A stretch of 32,976 bases of DNA. Source: an uncultured Colwellia sp. (GTDB lineage: Bacteria; Pseudomonadota; Gammaproteobacteria; Enterobacterales; Alteromonadaceae). A program made the position numbers and the translations under genes. Below the pieces are notes generated by a model. That model saw nothing but the letters and a program-made list of their open reading frames with translations. It was not told the DNA's origin and did no database searches. The DNA is taken from the NCBI GenBank assembly GCA_913058395.1, contig CAJXQI010000030.1, forward strand, positions 1 to 32,976, given 5' to 3'. Within the stretch, counting starts at the first letter, position 1, and each line of letters starts with the position of its first letter. Positions 24,707-32,976 of this stretch are shown here, one piece after another.

Positions 24707-25714
24707 ATGACTGATAAATCTGCAGCTATAGCTGTCATCGGTGCCGGTTCATACGGCACTGCATTAGCTATTTGTTTAGCCCGTAATGGCCATCAAACTT
24801 TGCTTTGGGGCCGTGATGCTAATCATGTCGCAGAAATGGCCAGTAGCCGTGCAAATGAAAAGTATTTGCCTGGTAGTAAGTTTCCAGACTCGTTAGCTGT
24901 TAGTGCTGACTTAGCCATGGTAGCTAGTGCAAGCAAAAATGTTTTATTAGTTGTGCCTAGTCATGCTTTTGGTGAAGTACTTGGTCAAATAAAGCCGCAT
25001 ATGCGTCAAGATGCTCGTTTGGTTTGGGCGACTAAAGGTTTAGAGCATGATTCTGGTCGACTACTACAAGATGTTGCCATAGAAGCGCTTGGGGAAGATA
25101 TTTCTCTTGCGGTGCTTTCAGGGCCTACGTTTGCAAAAGAAATGGCCGCAGGTTTACCAACGGCAATTTCTTTATCATCAAGCGATGAAGACTTTGTGAG
25201 CGATATTTCAAATCTGTTGCATTGTGAAAGAACATTTAGAGTTTATAGCAATAATGACTTTATTGGTGTTCAACTTGGTGGTGCGGTGAAAAACGTTGTT
25301 GCTATTGGCGCCGGCATGGCTGATGGCATTGGCTTTGGTGCGAATGCTCGCACCGCGTTAATTACCCGTGGTTTAGCTGAAATGACGCGTTTAGGTTGTG
25401 CTTTGAATGCACAAGCGTCAACCTTTATGGGGATGGCTGGCTTAGGCGATTTAGTATTAACCTGTACTGACAATCAATCGCGTAATCGTCGTTTTGGTTT
25501 GGCATTAGGTCATGGTGAAACGGTAGAAAAAGCGATGGCGGATATTGGTCAAGTGGTTGAAGGTTATCGCAATACTAAAGAAGTTCATATGCTGGCTGAA
25601 CGCATGGGCGTGGAAATGCCGATTGTTGAGCAAGTTTATCAAGTACTTTATTGTGGTAAAGATGCAAAACTTGCAGCAGCAGATTTATTGTCTCGCGAAC
25701 GAAAATTTGAATGA
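24707..25714 (+). CDS. gpsA: NAD(P)-dependent glycerol-3-phosphate dehydrogenase
   Basis: This 335-residue enzyme reduces dihydroxyacetone phosphate to sn-glycerol-3-phosphate for phospholipid synthesis. The N-terminal NAD(P) motif [10 protein letters not shown] is at 12-21. The substrate and catalytic lysines are Lys110 in WATKGLE and Lys195 in [33 protein letters not shown] and the C-terminal [20 protein letters not shown] are also present. It is the last gene of the yibN operon; cysE, which follows in E. coli, is absent here and a terminator comes instead. Confidence 0.98.
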   Translation: MTDKSAAIAVIGAGSYGTALAICLARNGHQTLLWGRDANHVAEMASSRANEKYLPGSKFPDSLAVSADLAMVASASKNVLLVVPSHAFGEVLGQIKPHMRQDARLVWATKGLEHDSGRLLQDVAIEALGEDISLAVLSGPTFAKEMAAGLPTAISLSSSDEDFVSDISNLLHCERTFRVYSNNDFIGVQLGGAVKNVVAIGAGMADGIGFGANARTALITRGLAEMTRLGCALNAQASTFMGMAGLGDLVLTCTDNQSRNRRFGLALGHGETVEKAMADIGQVVEGYRNTKEVHMLAERMGVEMPIVEQVYQVLYCGKDAKLAAADLLSRERKFE

Positions 25715-25748
25715 TTTTCTCATTAGAAGTAGAAAATTAGCTTAAATT

Positions 25749-25787
25749 AAAAAAAGCGCATTAACTTAACGTAATGCGCTTTTTTTG
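25749..25787. terminator. Bidirectional intrinsic terminator between gpsA and trmL
   Basis: AGCGCATTA at 25755-25763 pairs with TAATGCGCT at 25772-25780 (9 bases, 8-base loop). An A-run precedes and a T-run of eight follows. It serves gpsA on the plus strand and the convergent trmL on the minus strand. Confidence 0.9.
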
Positions 25788-25826
25788 TGCTCGTAATATT
25801 GATGGTTACTTACGTTTGCTTAGTAG

Positions 25827-26291
25827 CTAAATTGAATTTGCAAAGCCTAATTGACGCCATGCTTCGTAAACAATAACGGCGGTCGCGTTAGATAAGTTCA
25901 TACTGCGGCTGTCTTTTAACATTGGGATCCTGATTTTATCTTGGTCAGGAATTTGTTGTCTAACATCTTCTGGTAAACCGCCGGTTTCTGAACCGAATAA
26001 TAAATAATCACCAGCTTTAAAATCTACATCGCCATAATAGCCAGTTGATTTAGTCGTTACGGCAAGAATTCGTTCAGGTTGTTCGCTTTCTACAAAGCTT
26101 TGAAAGTTTGCATGGCGTTTCAACGCTGCAAATTCATGGTAGTCTAATCCTGCTCTTCTTAGCTTTTTATCTTCTAGATCAAAACCTAATGGCTCAATAA
26201 GATGTAACCTAAAACCCGTATTAGCACACAAGCGAATAATATTACCCGTGTTAGGTGGAATTTGAGGTTGGAATAAAACGACGTCTAACAT
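25827..26291 (-). CDS. trmL: tRNA (cytidine/uridine-2'-O-)-methyltransferase TrmL
   Basis: This SPOUT-fold RNA methyltransferase has 154 residues from the ATG at 26291. The frame extends three codons to a GTG at 26300, but [18 protein letters not shown] matches the E. coli TrmL start, so the ATG is preferred. Knot motifs include [14 protein letters not shown] (about 13-26), [14 protein letters not shown], and the C-terminal [22 protein letters not shown] that binds S-adenosylmethionine. It methylates the wobble ribose at position 34 of leucine tRNAs. It is next to the secB-gpsA block as in E. coli (yibK) and convergent with gpsA. Confidence 0.97.
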   Translation of the reverse strand: MLDVVLFQPQIPPNTGNIIRLCANTGFRLHLIEPLGFDLEDKKLRRAGLDYHEFAALKRHANFQSFVESEQPERILAVTTKSTGYYGDVDFKAGDYLLFGSETGGLPEDVRQQIPDQDKIRIPMLKDSRSMNLSNATAVIVYEAWRQLGFANSI

Positions 26292-26448
26292 ATCAAGCAC
26301 TTAATAAATTCTATAATGAATATTATTATAACCTGCTTTAATTATAATTATGCTAAATAATTAATGACGTTGTTGGTAAAGTTAAGCAATTAAAGTAGCT
26401 AAAAACGTTATCTGTGAATTGGCATTTGTTTTATTAATTGAGGGCAAC

Positions 26449-27375
26449 ATGGAAACCAATAACTTACCGTCAGAACGCTATGCTGCACTGGTTAAACTAG
26501 CGGCATTTACTGCCACTGCTACGGCGTTATTGCTCGTCGTACTCAAAATTTATGCTTGGTTTGCGACTGATGCCAGCGCTATGCTTGCCTCAGCAACAGA
26601 CTCCATTCTAGATTTATTTGCCTCAGTGATGAACGTGGTTATATTACGCTTTGCACTTGCCCCCGCTGATGATGAACATAAATTTGGCCATGGTAAAGCT
26701 GAAAGCCTTGCTGGACTTGTACAAGCCGCATTTGTACTTGGCTCTGCATTGTTGCTCGTTTTTAATGGTGTCGACCGAGTAATAAACCCACAAGAAATTG
26801 TCAGAACTGAGGTCGGTATTTGGGTATCAATTATTGCTATTGTCATGACGTTGTTATTGGTGCTAGTGCAAAAATACGTAATTGCGAAAACCCGCTCTGT
26901 TGCGATAAGTGCTGACGCTCTGCATTATCAATCTGATCTTTTGCTCAATTTTGGCGTATTATTGGCGTTATTTTTAAGCCAAGGTTATTGGCTACAAGCC
27001 GATGGTGTGTTTACTATTGGTGTGGGTGTATTTTTGTTATTAGGTGCTAGTAAAATTATTTGGATGAGTGTGCACCAACTAATGGATCATGAACTTACAG
27101 AAGACGAATTAGATAAAATTAAGCAGATTGTCCATGCCCATAAAGGAGCATTAGGCTTACATGAGCTAAGAACACGTCAAGCAGGTCAAAATCGCTTTAT
27201 TCAATTTCACTTAGAGTTAGATGATGGCTTATCTCTTTTAGCAGCCCATAGCATCGGTGAAGCGATTGAAGCGGAAATTATTCAGGCGTTAGCCCCATGT
27301 GAGGTTTTAATTCACCATGATCCTTCATCAGTTGTCAGCAGTGAGCTAGCCAACAATGAAAAGCCTGTAGATTAA
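26449..27375 (+). CDS. fieF: Cation-efflux (CDF) transporter FieF/YiiP
   Basis: This 308-residue inner-membrane proton antiporter exports Fe(II)/Zn(II). I use ATG 26449, preceded by GAGGG; the frame runs ten codons further to a TTG at 26419 with no binding site. Six helices are followed by a cytoplasmic metal-binding domain from about 205. The transport-site pair is in TDSILDLFAS (two Asp) and ADALHYQSD (His and Asp), and the family signature KFGHGKAESLAGL is present. The C-terminal region includes VHQLMDHEL and HLELDD. It is divergent from trmL and ends 15 bases before the convergent pldB stop. Confidence 0.95.
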   Translation: METNNLPSERYAALVKLAAFTATATALLLVVLKIYAWFATDASAMLASATDSILDLFASVMNVVILRFALAPADDEHKFGHGKAESLAGLVQAAFVLGSALLLVFNGVDRVINPQEIVRTEVGIWVSIIAIVMTLLLVLVQKYVIAKTRSVAISADALHYQSDLLLNFGVLLALFLSQGYWLQADGVFTIGVGVFLLLGASKIIWMSVHQLMDHELTEDELDKIKQIVHAHKGALGLHELRTRQAGQNRFIQFHLELDDGLSLLAAHSIGEAIEAEIIQALAPCEVLIHHDPSSVVSSELANNEKPVD

Positions 27376-27390
27376 TATTATTGCTTTACG

Positions 27391-28401
27391 CTATGACTTG
27401 CATGAAAACCAGTTAATTACAGAGTCTAACGCAATGTCTCGATATTCATCAATTTCAAAAAATAGCTCGTGATAAGCACCTGAAATCACCTTGGGTTTTC
27501 CACCAATACATGCGGTATGATTAATTTCATATAACTGCTGGCAGAAGCTGTTTTGCGCTGCATTATCTACAATATGCTCTTCACTTGCCTGCATCATTAA
27601 CACTGGCTGAGTTATGTTAGCAAGGTCATTAAATATGCTTTTGTTGGTGGCTAATGCTTGGCTAAGCCAATGAAATGTTACACCACCCAATTTCAGTTCC
27701 GGCTGTGCTTCGTATAGCGTTCGAAAGCGCTGAAACCGTGTTTTTGAGTGCATGAGTTTATTATCGGCAAAAGATGTTTTATTAATGTCATTTTGCCCCA
27801 AGAAATACCAAGGTGTGTTTGAAAGCCATTGATTTATTTTTGTCCCCGTATTTACTATAAATTCAGCTATTGCACTTGGTGTACCACCACTTGATATGGC
27901 TATCATTGGTGAACTAAGAACTAATGACTGCACTTTATTTTGGTGTTTTTGTAGGTATCGTAAGGCAATTGCTCCGCCCATGGAATGAGCTAACATAAAA
28001 GGGCTATGTGACTTTTCTGGGTGTAAACTAGGCAGCACCTGACTAAGGAGTTGGTGCAGGTCGTCAGCATAATCATCAAATTTTGCCACATAACCTTTAA
28101 ATCGGTTTGCTAGAAGGCGTTGTGACAACCCTTGTCCACGGTGATCAATAATGACGCTATCGTATCCTTGCTGATCTAGATCATAAGCTAGTTCCTGGTA
28201 TTTTAAATAGCTTTCAGAGCGCCCAGGTATAACGACGACATAAGATTTTTTAGCACGTTTAAAGTTTGTCACGTAAGCAATTTTAATCTTGTCAGTGCTG
28301 ATAAATGTTGTTTGGTTTACATTTTGCCAAAAGGCATCGATAGCGATAATTTTTTCAGGCGTTAGTGTTCGCTCCGCAATTATGCTTACCGCATCGGCCA
28401 T
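27391..28401 (-). CDS. pldB: Lysophospholipase L2 (alpha/beta hydrolase)
   Basis: This 336-residue alpha/beta hydrolase has the PldB layout: VVIPGRSESYLKYQELAYDL and IIDHRGQGLSQR near residues 56-96, the nucleophile elbow LAHSMGG with Ser140, and a late His in GAYHELFFEID. It hydrolyses lysophospholipids, or monoacylglycerol-like lipids, at the inner membrane. No signal peptide is visible. It lies about 60 bases after the cpxA-like histidine kinase on the same strand, so it may be read from the cpxRA transcript, linking membrane-lipid turnover to envelope stress. The link is inferred from position. Confidence 0.92.
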   Translation of the reverse strand: MADAVSIIAERTLTPEKIIAIDAFWQNVNQTTFISTDKIKIAYVTNFKRAKKSYVVVIPGRSESYLKYQELAYDLDQQGYDSVIIDHRGQGLSQRLLANRFKGYVAKFDDYADDLHQLLSQVLPSLHPEKSHSPFMLAHSMGGAIALRYLQKHQNKVQSLVLSSPMIAISSGGTPSAIAEFIVNTGTKINQWLSNTPWYFLGQNDINKTSFADNKLMHSKTRFQRFRTLYEAQPELKLGGVTFHWLSQALATNKSIFNDLANITQPVLMMQASEEHIVDNAAQNSFCQQLYEINHTACIGGKPKVISGAYHELFFEIDEYRDIALDSVINWFSCKS

Positions 28402-28461
28402 TTAGAATATTCCCATAAGTTATAAATATATAAGCTATTTTTACATAGTTTAGTTTGATTC

Positions 28462-29859
28462 TTATAAGCTATCTTTACTGATAATGACAGGTAATTCAAT
28501 GGTGACGGTAAGACCGTTACCTTGATTGTTGCTCGCATAAATATGGCCGTTGTGTGCAACTATAGCCTGCTTAGCTATTGCCATACCTAAACCTGTACCG
28601 CCAGTTGCTCGGTCGCGTGCTTGTGCAACACGGTAAAAGGGTTCGAATAATTTGTCTAAATCTTCTGCTGGCACGCCAGTTCCACTATCAACAATGTCTA
28701 TAGTAAAGCTGTTACCATTTTGTGTTAAGTAAACTATAAGTGTGTCATTTGGGGGGCTATACTTAACAGCATTAATCAAAATATTATTAAAAGCGCTGGA
28801 AAGTAAATTAGGATCTGCCTGAGTTAAACAGGTGCTTGCACCCTTAAGTGTAATCGCAATTGATTTCTCATTGGCAATGTACTGAGCGTCTTCGATACAA
28901 AGTTCTAATAATTGCTTAAGGTCAACAGACATCAGTTCCATTTGGCTGATGGTGTTTTCCATGCGAGAAAGTGATAAAACGCTTGAAATCATTTCATCTA
29001 AACGTGCAACTTCTAACTCGCAGCGTTGTAAGTGTTTTTGTAGTAGTTCTGGGGCAATATTTTCTTGCTGTGCAAGCCCTAAAGCAATTTGTAAGCGTGT
29101 CATTGGAGAGCGCAATTCATGAGAAACATCAGCCATCAATCGTTGATGAGAGCCAATGTTTTGTTCCAATTTTTCGGCCATTAAATTAAAGCTGCTTGCA
29201 CAAGCACCAATTTCATCATTACGTTGTGCTGCTAACGGCACTCGTGCGGTAAATTCGCCATCACCAAAGCGGGCGGCTGTTTTTTGCATTGCTACCAGCG
29301 GCTTAGTTAACGAGCGAGTCAACAGCCAAAGAAAGATTGAGCTAATAATAATGGGGATGCTAATACGAATCCAAGTTGGCAGTCGTAACATAAAAGCACC
29401 CAAACGAGATTTTCTATCGCGACTCGCGAGAAAAACTTGATAAGGAGTGTTATTTATCTCTATTGCAATAGGGCCGGTCATGCGGAAAAATTCAAACTTC
29501 ACTGTAGTTAATCTATCTAAATTATTTTCACTTAGAAAGCTTGCCAAATGTGAAATATGCCAAGATTTTGATGATATAACTTCTTGACTCAGCATGTTTT
29601 TTACTAATAATTCTTTGTCCATCCGCTTGGGTAATATTGTCAACAAAGCTTGCGGGTTCATCGGTGCCTGACGAGAAATTAAATTTTTGATGCGCTCAAG
29701 CTTACTTATATCTGAGTGATGGGTAGGGACAATAAAGCTTTTTGGACGAAACTGCTCAGAAACAAGGCGAGTGATACCTATAGTTAATACGACGATTAAC
29801 CAGAAGCAAATAAACAGCTTTGCCCCTATTGAGGAAAATCGACTGTGAAGCTTTATCAT
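28462..29859 (-). CDS. cpxA: CpxA-like sensor histidine kinase
   Basis: This 465-residue sensor has a first membrane helix at about 12-32, a periplasmic domain at about 33-160, a second helix at about 163-182, HAMP at about 182-235, and the dimerisation/phosphoacceptor site LMADVSHELRSPMTRL with His247. The ATPase boxes are NILINAVKYSPP (N), DSGTGVPAED (G1) and GGTGLGMAIA (G2). It would autophosphorylate and pass phosphate to the response regulator. The start ATG 29859 overlaps the regulator stop as TAATG. The strong CpxA resemblance (order, length, SHELR-x-PMTRLQ core) and the CpxP-like neighbour support a misfolded-envelope-protein sensor. Confidence 0.93.
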   Translation of the reverse strand: MIKLHSRFSSIGAKLFICFWLIVVLTIGITRLVSEQFRPKSFIVPTHHSDISKLERIKNLISRQAPMNPQALLTILPKRMDKELLVKNMLSQEVISSKSWHISHLASFLSENNLDRLTTVKFEFFRMTGPIAIEINNTPYQVFLASRDRKSRLGAFMLRLPTWIRISIPIIISSIFLWLLTRSLTKPLVAMQKTAARFGDGEFTARVPLAAQRNDEIGACASSFNLMAEKLEQNIGSHQRLMADVSHELRSPMTRLQIALGLAQQENIAPELLQKHLQRCELEVARLDEMISSVLSLSRMENTISQMELMSVDLKQLLELCIEDAQYIANEKSIAITLKGASTCLTQADPNLLSSAFNNILINAVKYSPPNDTLIVYLTQNGNSFTIDIVDSGTGVPAEDLDKLFEPFYRVAQARDRATGGTGLGMAIAKQAIVAHNGHIYASNNQGNGLTVTIELPVIISKDSL

Positions 29860-30560
29860 TAGCTAAGCTCACCGGCTAGAAAAATATAACCAGCGCCACG
29901 AATAGTCTTGAGTTTATCACTTGGGCTAAATGGCAGAAGCTTTCGTCTTATATTACTTACATGCATATCAATACTGCGGTCGAAAGCGCTTAACTTTCGT
30001 TTAAGAACTCGCTCAGAAATTTCATTTTTGCTGACAATTTCACCGGGTTTAGACATTAAGTATTCAGTGATTTGATATTCAGTGCCAGTCAGTTCTATAT
30101 ATTCGTTATGGCAGCTGACTTGGCGGGTTGCATGATTGAGTATGACACTATTAACTTCTAATGCACTACTTTGTTCTTTGCTGGTTTGTACAATATCGAT
30201 TCGTCGAAGAATAGCATTGATACGTGCTAGCAATTCACGATGCTGAAAGGGCTTCGGTAAGTAATCATCAGCCCCCAATTCCAAGCCAAGAATACGATCA
30301 GCATTATCACCTTTAGCGGTTAGCATTAAAATCGGGGTTTTATGGTTACCGCCAAGGGCTTTTAATACTTCAAAACCGGTTAAGCCGGGCATCATAACAT
30401 CTAATAAAATGAGAGAAATACTATCATCGAATGCTTTTTCTAAGCCTGATACGCCGTCATAGCAACAAACTAATTCAAAACCTTCGGTAGCGAGGTAATC
30501 AGATAATAACTCAGCAAGCTCTTTGTCATCATCTATTAATAAAAGTTTATGTTTTTTCAT
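29859..30560 (-). CDS. cpxR: CpxR-like OmpR-family response regulator
   Basis: This 233-residue regulator runs from ATG 30560. The frame runs back nine codons to a TTG at 30587, but the 233-residue form (MKKHKLLLIDDD) has the CpxR length. The receiver has the acidic pocket Asp10-12, phosphoacceptor Asp54 in LLDVMMPG and the Lys in MLTAKGDN. The C-terminal winged helix has TGTEYQITEYLMSKPGEIVS and the recognition part DRSIDMHVSNIRRKL. It ends GAGYIFLA. It is divergent from the cpxP-like gene across about 150 bases that contain a tandem GTAAA box, so it probably controls both directions. Confidence 0.95.
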   Translation of the reverse strand: MKKHKLLLIDDDKELAELLSDYLATEGFELVCCYDGVSGLEKAFDDSISLILLDVMMPGLTGFEVLKALGGNHKTPILMLTAKGDNADRILGLELGADDYLPKPFQHRELLARINAILRRIDIVQTSKEQSSALEVNSVILNHATRQVSCHNEYIELTGTEYQITEYLMSKPGEIVSKNEISERVLKRKLSAFDRSIDMHVSNIRRKLLPFSPSDKLKTIRGAGYIFLAGELS

Positions 30561-30629
30561 ATTTACCACAAGGCCTTGGCCATTCAATTGTCACTATCAT
30601 AGCGTATTACTTTTGCTGTGCTTAGGATA

Positions 30630-30645
30630 TTTACATAACATTTAC
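30630..30645 (-). promoter_or_regulatory. CpxR box (GTAAA-N6-GTAAA)
   Basis: Read on the minus strand, two GTAAA pentamers are separated by six bases, the known CpxR recognition pattern. The box lies between the divergent cpxR and cpxP genes, about 70 bases before the cpxP ATG and 70 bases before the cpxR ATG. Autoregulation and activation of cpxP are the likely roles. Confidence 0.75.
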
Positions 30646-30676
30646 GTTGCTTTGCGTTTCTTTTCGTTGCAGGTTT

Positions 30677-30703
30677 TATACTTTGCTTACATTAATTGAG
30701 GAG
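30677..30703 (+). promoter_or_regulatory. cpxP promoter -10 box and ribosome binding site
   Basis: TATACT at 30677-30682 is a good -10 box with no strong -35, as expected for an activator-dependent promoter. It lies about 32 bases downstream of the CpxR box. GAGGAG at 30698-30703 is the ribosome binding site, 8 bases before ATG 30712. Confidence 0.5.
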
Positions 30704-30711
30704 TATCACTG

Positions 30712-31212
30712 ATGAAAACACATAAACTATATTGCGCAATAAAGCCTTATTTGGCTATAGGTGTTACCGCACTGTGCTTAACAACTTTTAATGCCAGTGC
30801 CGTAGGTCATAATCACGACGGTAATGGCAAATCTCATACTGGCCAACATCACAGTAGTGAGCAAGAAGGCCATAAAAGACAAATGAAGAAACGCTTTAAA
30901 ATGCTGGCACATAAGTTAGACCTTACCAAAGCGCAGCGTCAAGAGATTCGAACAATTTTTACTGAGATGAAAGCTGATAAGAAAGAACATCGGGCAACAA
31001 TGTCAGGGTTTAAAGAGCAAGTTGGAATTTTGGCACAAGCAGATGAGTTTGATGAAAGTAAATTCAAAACATTGTATGTAGAATTTCAGGATGAATTTCA
31101 AGTTTTGGCGATGGAAAAAGCTAAAATGCGCCATGCAATAATGCAAATACTGACACCAGAACAGCAAGATAAATTTTCGTCAATGCGTAAACAACGTGGG
31201 CCTTTATTTTAA
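30712..31212 (+). CDS. cpxP: CpxP/Spy-family periplasmic protein
   Basis: This 166-residue protein has a signal peptide of about 30 residues (hydrophobic core AIGVTALCLTTF, ending NASA) and a His/Gly-rich linker (VGHNHDGNGKSHTGQHHSS). A helical domain follows with two LTxxQ motifs: LDLTKAQRQEIRTIF and QILTPEQQDKF. These motifs define the CpxP/Spy group of chaperones and inhibitors, in which CpxP binds and restrains CpxA until misfolded proteins titrate it. The His-rich linker could bind metal, which is inference. The gene is divergent from cpxR, and its last 9 bases overlap the end of the M56 gene on the other strand. Confidence 0.88.
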   Translation: MKTHKLYCAIKPYLAIGVTALCLTTFNASAVGHNHDGNGKSHTGQHHSSEQEGHKRQMKKRFKMLAHKLDLTKAQRQEIRTIFTEMKADKKEHRATMSGFKEQVGILAQADEFDESKFKTLYVEFQDEFQVLAMEKAKMRHAIMQILTPEQQDKFSSMRKQRGPLF

Positions 31213-32976
31213 TAGACTAAAAGAGAATATTTTTGACATTTTGCTTTCTACCGCAGTGCCATTTTCTTCGGCAGGTAGAAAGCGCCACTTCTCCATAGCA
31301 TTTCGAATAGCATTACGGAAATAGCTTACTTTACTTTTTGACTCAAATTGAATGTCTTTAACTAAGCCATTCTTATCAATACTAAATTCAACCATGACCT
31401 CTAGCTCAATACCTTTTCTTTTGGCTGAAGAAGGATATCTAGGCTCTATTGACGTAATCAATTTAGCTAGGCTGCTTGTTGGAAGGATTTCAGCGTTCGT
31501 TGCATAGATATCATTAAATTTATTACTGATACGGCTATCAATATCACGATAAACATTGTTTGCTAATTTTGATGAATCAAACTCTGGTTGTGACTGATAT
31601 TTTACGCCAAGTTGTGTATTAGCCGCTTTAGGGGCGTCTAATAATGAAGCTACTTGTTGTGAGTATGGATTAGCTAAAGTTGCGGCGTTATTTCTTGAAT
31701 CAGTGCGTTCAAAAGCTATATCCGACATAGACTTATTTGCACTAGCTTTAAGTACTTGCTTACTGGCTAATATAGGCTCTTCTATCAATTTATTTTGATT
31801 CTGCTTGTTACTCTGTTTTGCTATTGAACCTTGTACTATAGGTAGTTCATTAACATACATAGTGTCGGTGCTTGGGGCCGAACTTTTAACTTGTTCATTT
31901 AATGTTGATGTTTTTTTTGTAAACTTATTTTTTGGGTTAATGCCAGCTAAATAATTATTTTCATCAATAGATTGAGTTGCTGCTACCTTTTTATTTTTAA
32001 CACTAGCTTTGTTGTTAATCGCGATCAATTGGTTTGCAAGTGAAGCATTCGTGTTTAAGCTTTCAATTGCTAAAGGGGCATAAGCTACAGAACTTTTATT
32101 TAATTCAATAGGTGAATGACTAAGTGAAATACTGCCAGACTGCAAATCTATGATCGGTAGTGTTAGCGAATTCTGCGAAAAACCAAAAATAATAGCGAGC
32201 AAAATGGTAAATGAAGCTAACCACTTTCCTGAATCTGTTGTCTGACTACAATGCGGTTGATTTTCTAATAATCTCACGACTCTTTGCTTTAAATCTCCGC
32301 CTGATGCTGCCATCGCCATACTTGGAATAGCATGATGTCTATGTTTTTGACATAAAGAAGCGGTGTCTGCCAATGTGTGCGCGTAGGCAATTGCGCTACT
32401 GCCATGTTGTACGGCAATATCATCACTGCAATATTCTCTTTCGTTACGCATTTGTTTTGATACCCAACGAACCGTTGGGTGAAAAAACAATAGTGTTTCT
32501 ACCAGTGTTTGTAAGAAATTCACCAAATAGTCATGACGACGTATATGTGCTAATTCGTGTAGTAACAGCATATCTAATTGTTGAGGGGTTAAACCTGAAA
32601 CCATACTAAATGGAATAAGTACTACGGGTTTTAACCAACCAATCGCCATTGGCACATCTGTTTTGCTAGATAGTAAAAGCGTTACTTTTTTCGTTAGACC
32701 AATTTTATTGACTAAACCTTCAAAACGAATTTGCAGCGCTGGGCTAACTGGCATTGTACCTTGCACAGGTAATTTATTGACGTTATATAGTTCAATTAAT
32801 AGCTTAACGGAGAGCAGGGTAACAACACTTAACCAAAAAATAGAAATAGCAGGTAAATATTCAAGCCATTCAACATACCAAGCGTTTACTTGTATTTTTT
32901 CAAGGTAGAAGCCTTGATCAAGCAAAGGTATCGATTGTACAAAGTTAGTGGTCTGACGATAACTATTATCATAAAC
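31204..32976 (-). CDS. BlaR1-like M56 metallopeptidase fused to a TonB C-terminal domain (5' end beyond window)
   Basis: The frame stays open to the right edge, so the N-terminus is missing; a TTG at 32925 is only the first possible start inside the window and is probably not the true one. From that point, a membrane helix at about 24-44 precedes the M56 peptidase domain with the zinc motif HELAHIRRHD at 123-132 and the downstream acidic ligand region NEREYCSDD at about 161-169. A second helix follows at about 229-248, then a long Ser/Asn/Lys-rich periplasmic linker. The last about 90 residues form a TonB_C domain (IEPRYPSSAKRKGIELEV, then KWRFLPAEENG). M56-TonB fusions are frequent in marine gammaproteobacteria and may sense periplasmic signals by proteolysis, usually with a BlaI-type repressor upstream, which would lie outside. 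The stop overlaps cpxP by 9 bases. Confidence 0.9.
   Translation of the reverse strand, partial: VYDNSYRQTTNFVQSIPLLDQGFYLEKIQVNAWYVEWLEYLPAISIFWLSVVTLLSVKLLIELYNVNKLPVQGTMPVSPALQIRFEGLVNKIGLTKKVTLLLSSKTDVPMAIGWLKPVVLIPFSMVSGLTPQQLDMLLLHELAHIRRHDYLVNFLQTLVETLLFFHPTVRWVSKQMRNEREYCSDDIAVQHGSSAIAYAHTLADTASLCQKHRHHAIPSMAMAASGGDLKQRVVRLLENQPHCSQTTDSGKWLASFTILLAIIFGFSQNSLTLPIIDLQSGSISLSHSPIELNKSSVAYAPLAIESLNTNASLANQLIAINNKASVKNKKVAATQSIDENNYLAGINPKNKFTKKTSTLNEQVKSSAPSTDTMYVNELPIVQGSIAKQSNKQNQNKLIEEPILASKQVLKASANKSMSDIAFERTDSRNNAATLANPYSQQVASLLDAPKAANTQLGVKYQSQPEFDSSKLANNVYRDIDSRISNKFNDIYATNAEILPTSSLAKLITSIEPRYPSSAKRKGIELEVMVEFSIDKNGLVKDIQFESKSKVSYFRNAIRNAMEKWRFLPAEENGTAVESKMSKIFSFSLLK

Noticed and set aside
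29156-29440. Open frame of 94 codons on the plus strand
   Set aside because: Antisense shadow of the histidine kinase HAMP and membrane region.

Overview
The window is AT-rich gammaproteobacterial DNA. The gene order yibQ-envC-gpmI facing yibN-grxC-secB-gpsA, followed by trmL, and the mix of marine-type envelope genes suggest an Alteromonadales genome, most likely Colwelliaceae (Colwellia/Thalassotalea-like). That placement is inference from gene content and composition, not from a marker gene. I see no rRNA, tRNA, CRISPR array, insertion sequence, phage gene or origin.

Region 1 (1-10465) is a surface-polysaccharide locus. A minus-strand run encodes a BioF2/FemAB-type acyltransferase, an O-antigen-ligase/polymerase-type membrane protein, a Wzx-type flippase and a CapK/phenylacetate-CoA-ligase-like protein cut by the window start. 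A divergent plus-strand operon encodes a GT4 glycosyltransferase, an unrecognised exported protein and an acyltransferase-3/SGNH fusion. A convergent minus-strand GT2 glycosyltransferase follows.

Region 2 (10580-18637) is an exosortase/PEP-CTERM sorting locus, all on the minus strand: a patatin-like lipase, a LuxI-related PEP-CTERM-system acyltransferase, a ThiF/E1-like adenylyltransferase, the TPR lipoprotein PrsT, an exosortase with an intact Cys/Arg/His triad, and one PEP-CTERM substrate of the THxN type. The substrate gene carries a close match to a sigma-54 promoter. This fits the known RpoN/PrsK/PrsR control of PEP-CTERM proteins, although PrsK and PrsR are not in the window. Together, regions 1 and 2 look like one system that makes an extracellular polysaccharide and sorts and anchors a protein into the same envelope matrix.

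Region 3 (18760-27375) is mostly conserved housekeeping: an exported PDZ-less S1C protease, then yibQ, envC and gpmI on the minus strand, then the divergent yibN-grxC-secB-gpsA operon, with a bidirectional terminator before trmL, and fieF.

Region 4 (27391-32976) is a Cpx-type envelope-stress module: cpxR-cpxA (TAATG overlap) followed by pldB on the minus strand, a divergent cpxP/spy-like gene, and a tandem CpxR-type box between cpxR and cpxP. A BlaR1-like M56 metallopeptidase with a TonB-type C-terminal domain, open at the right edge, overlaps the cpxP end tail to tail.

The most interesting part is the conserved-looking run of LuxI-like acyltransferase plus ThiF-like adenylyltransferase, next to a patatin lipase, inside the exosortase operon. 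Its product is unknown to me.
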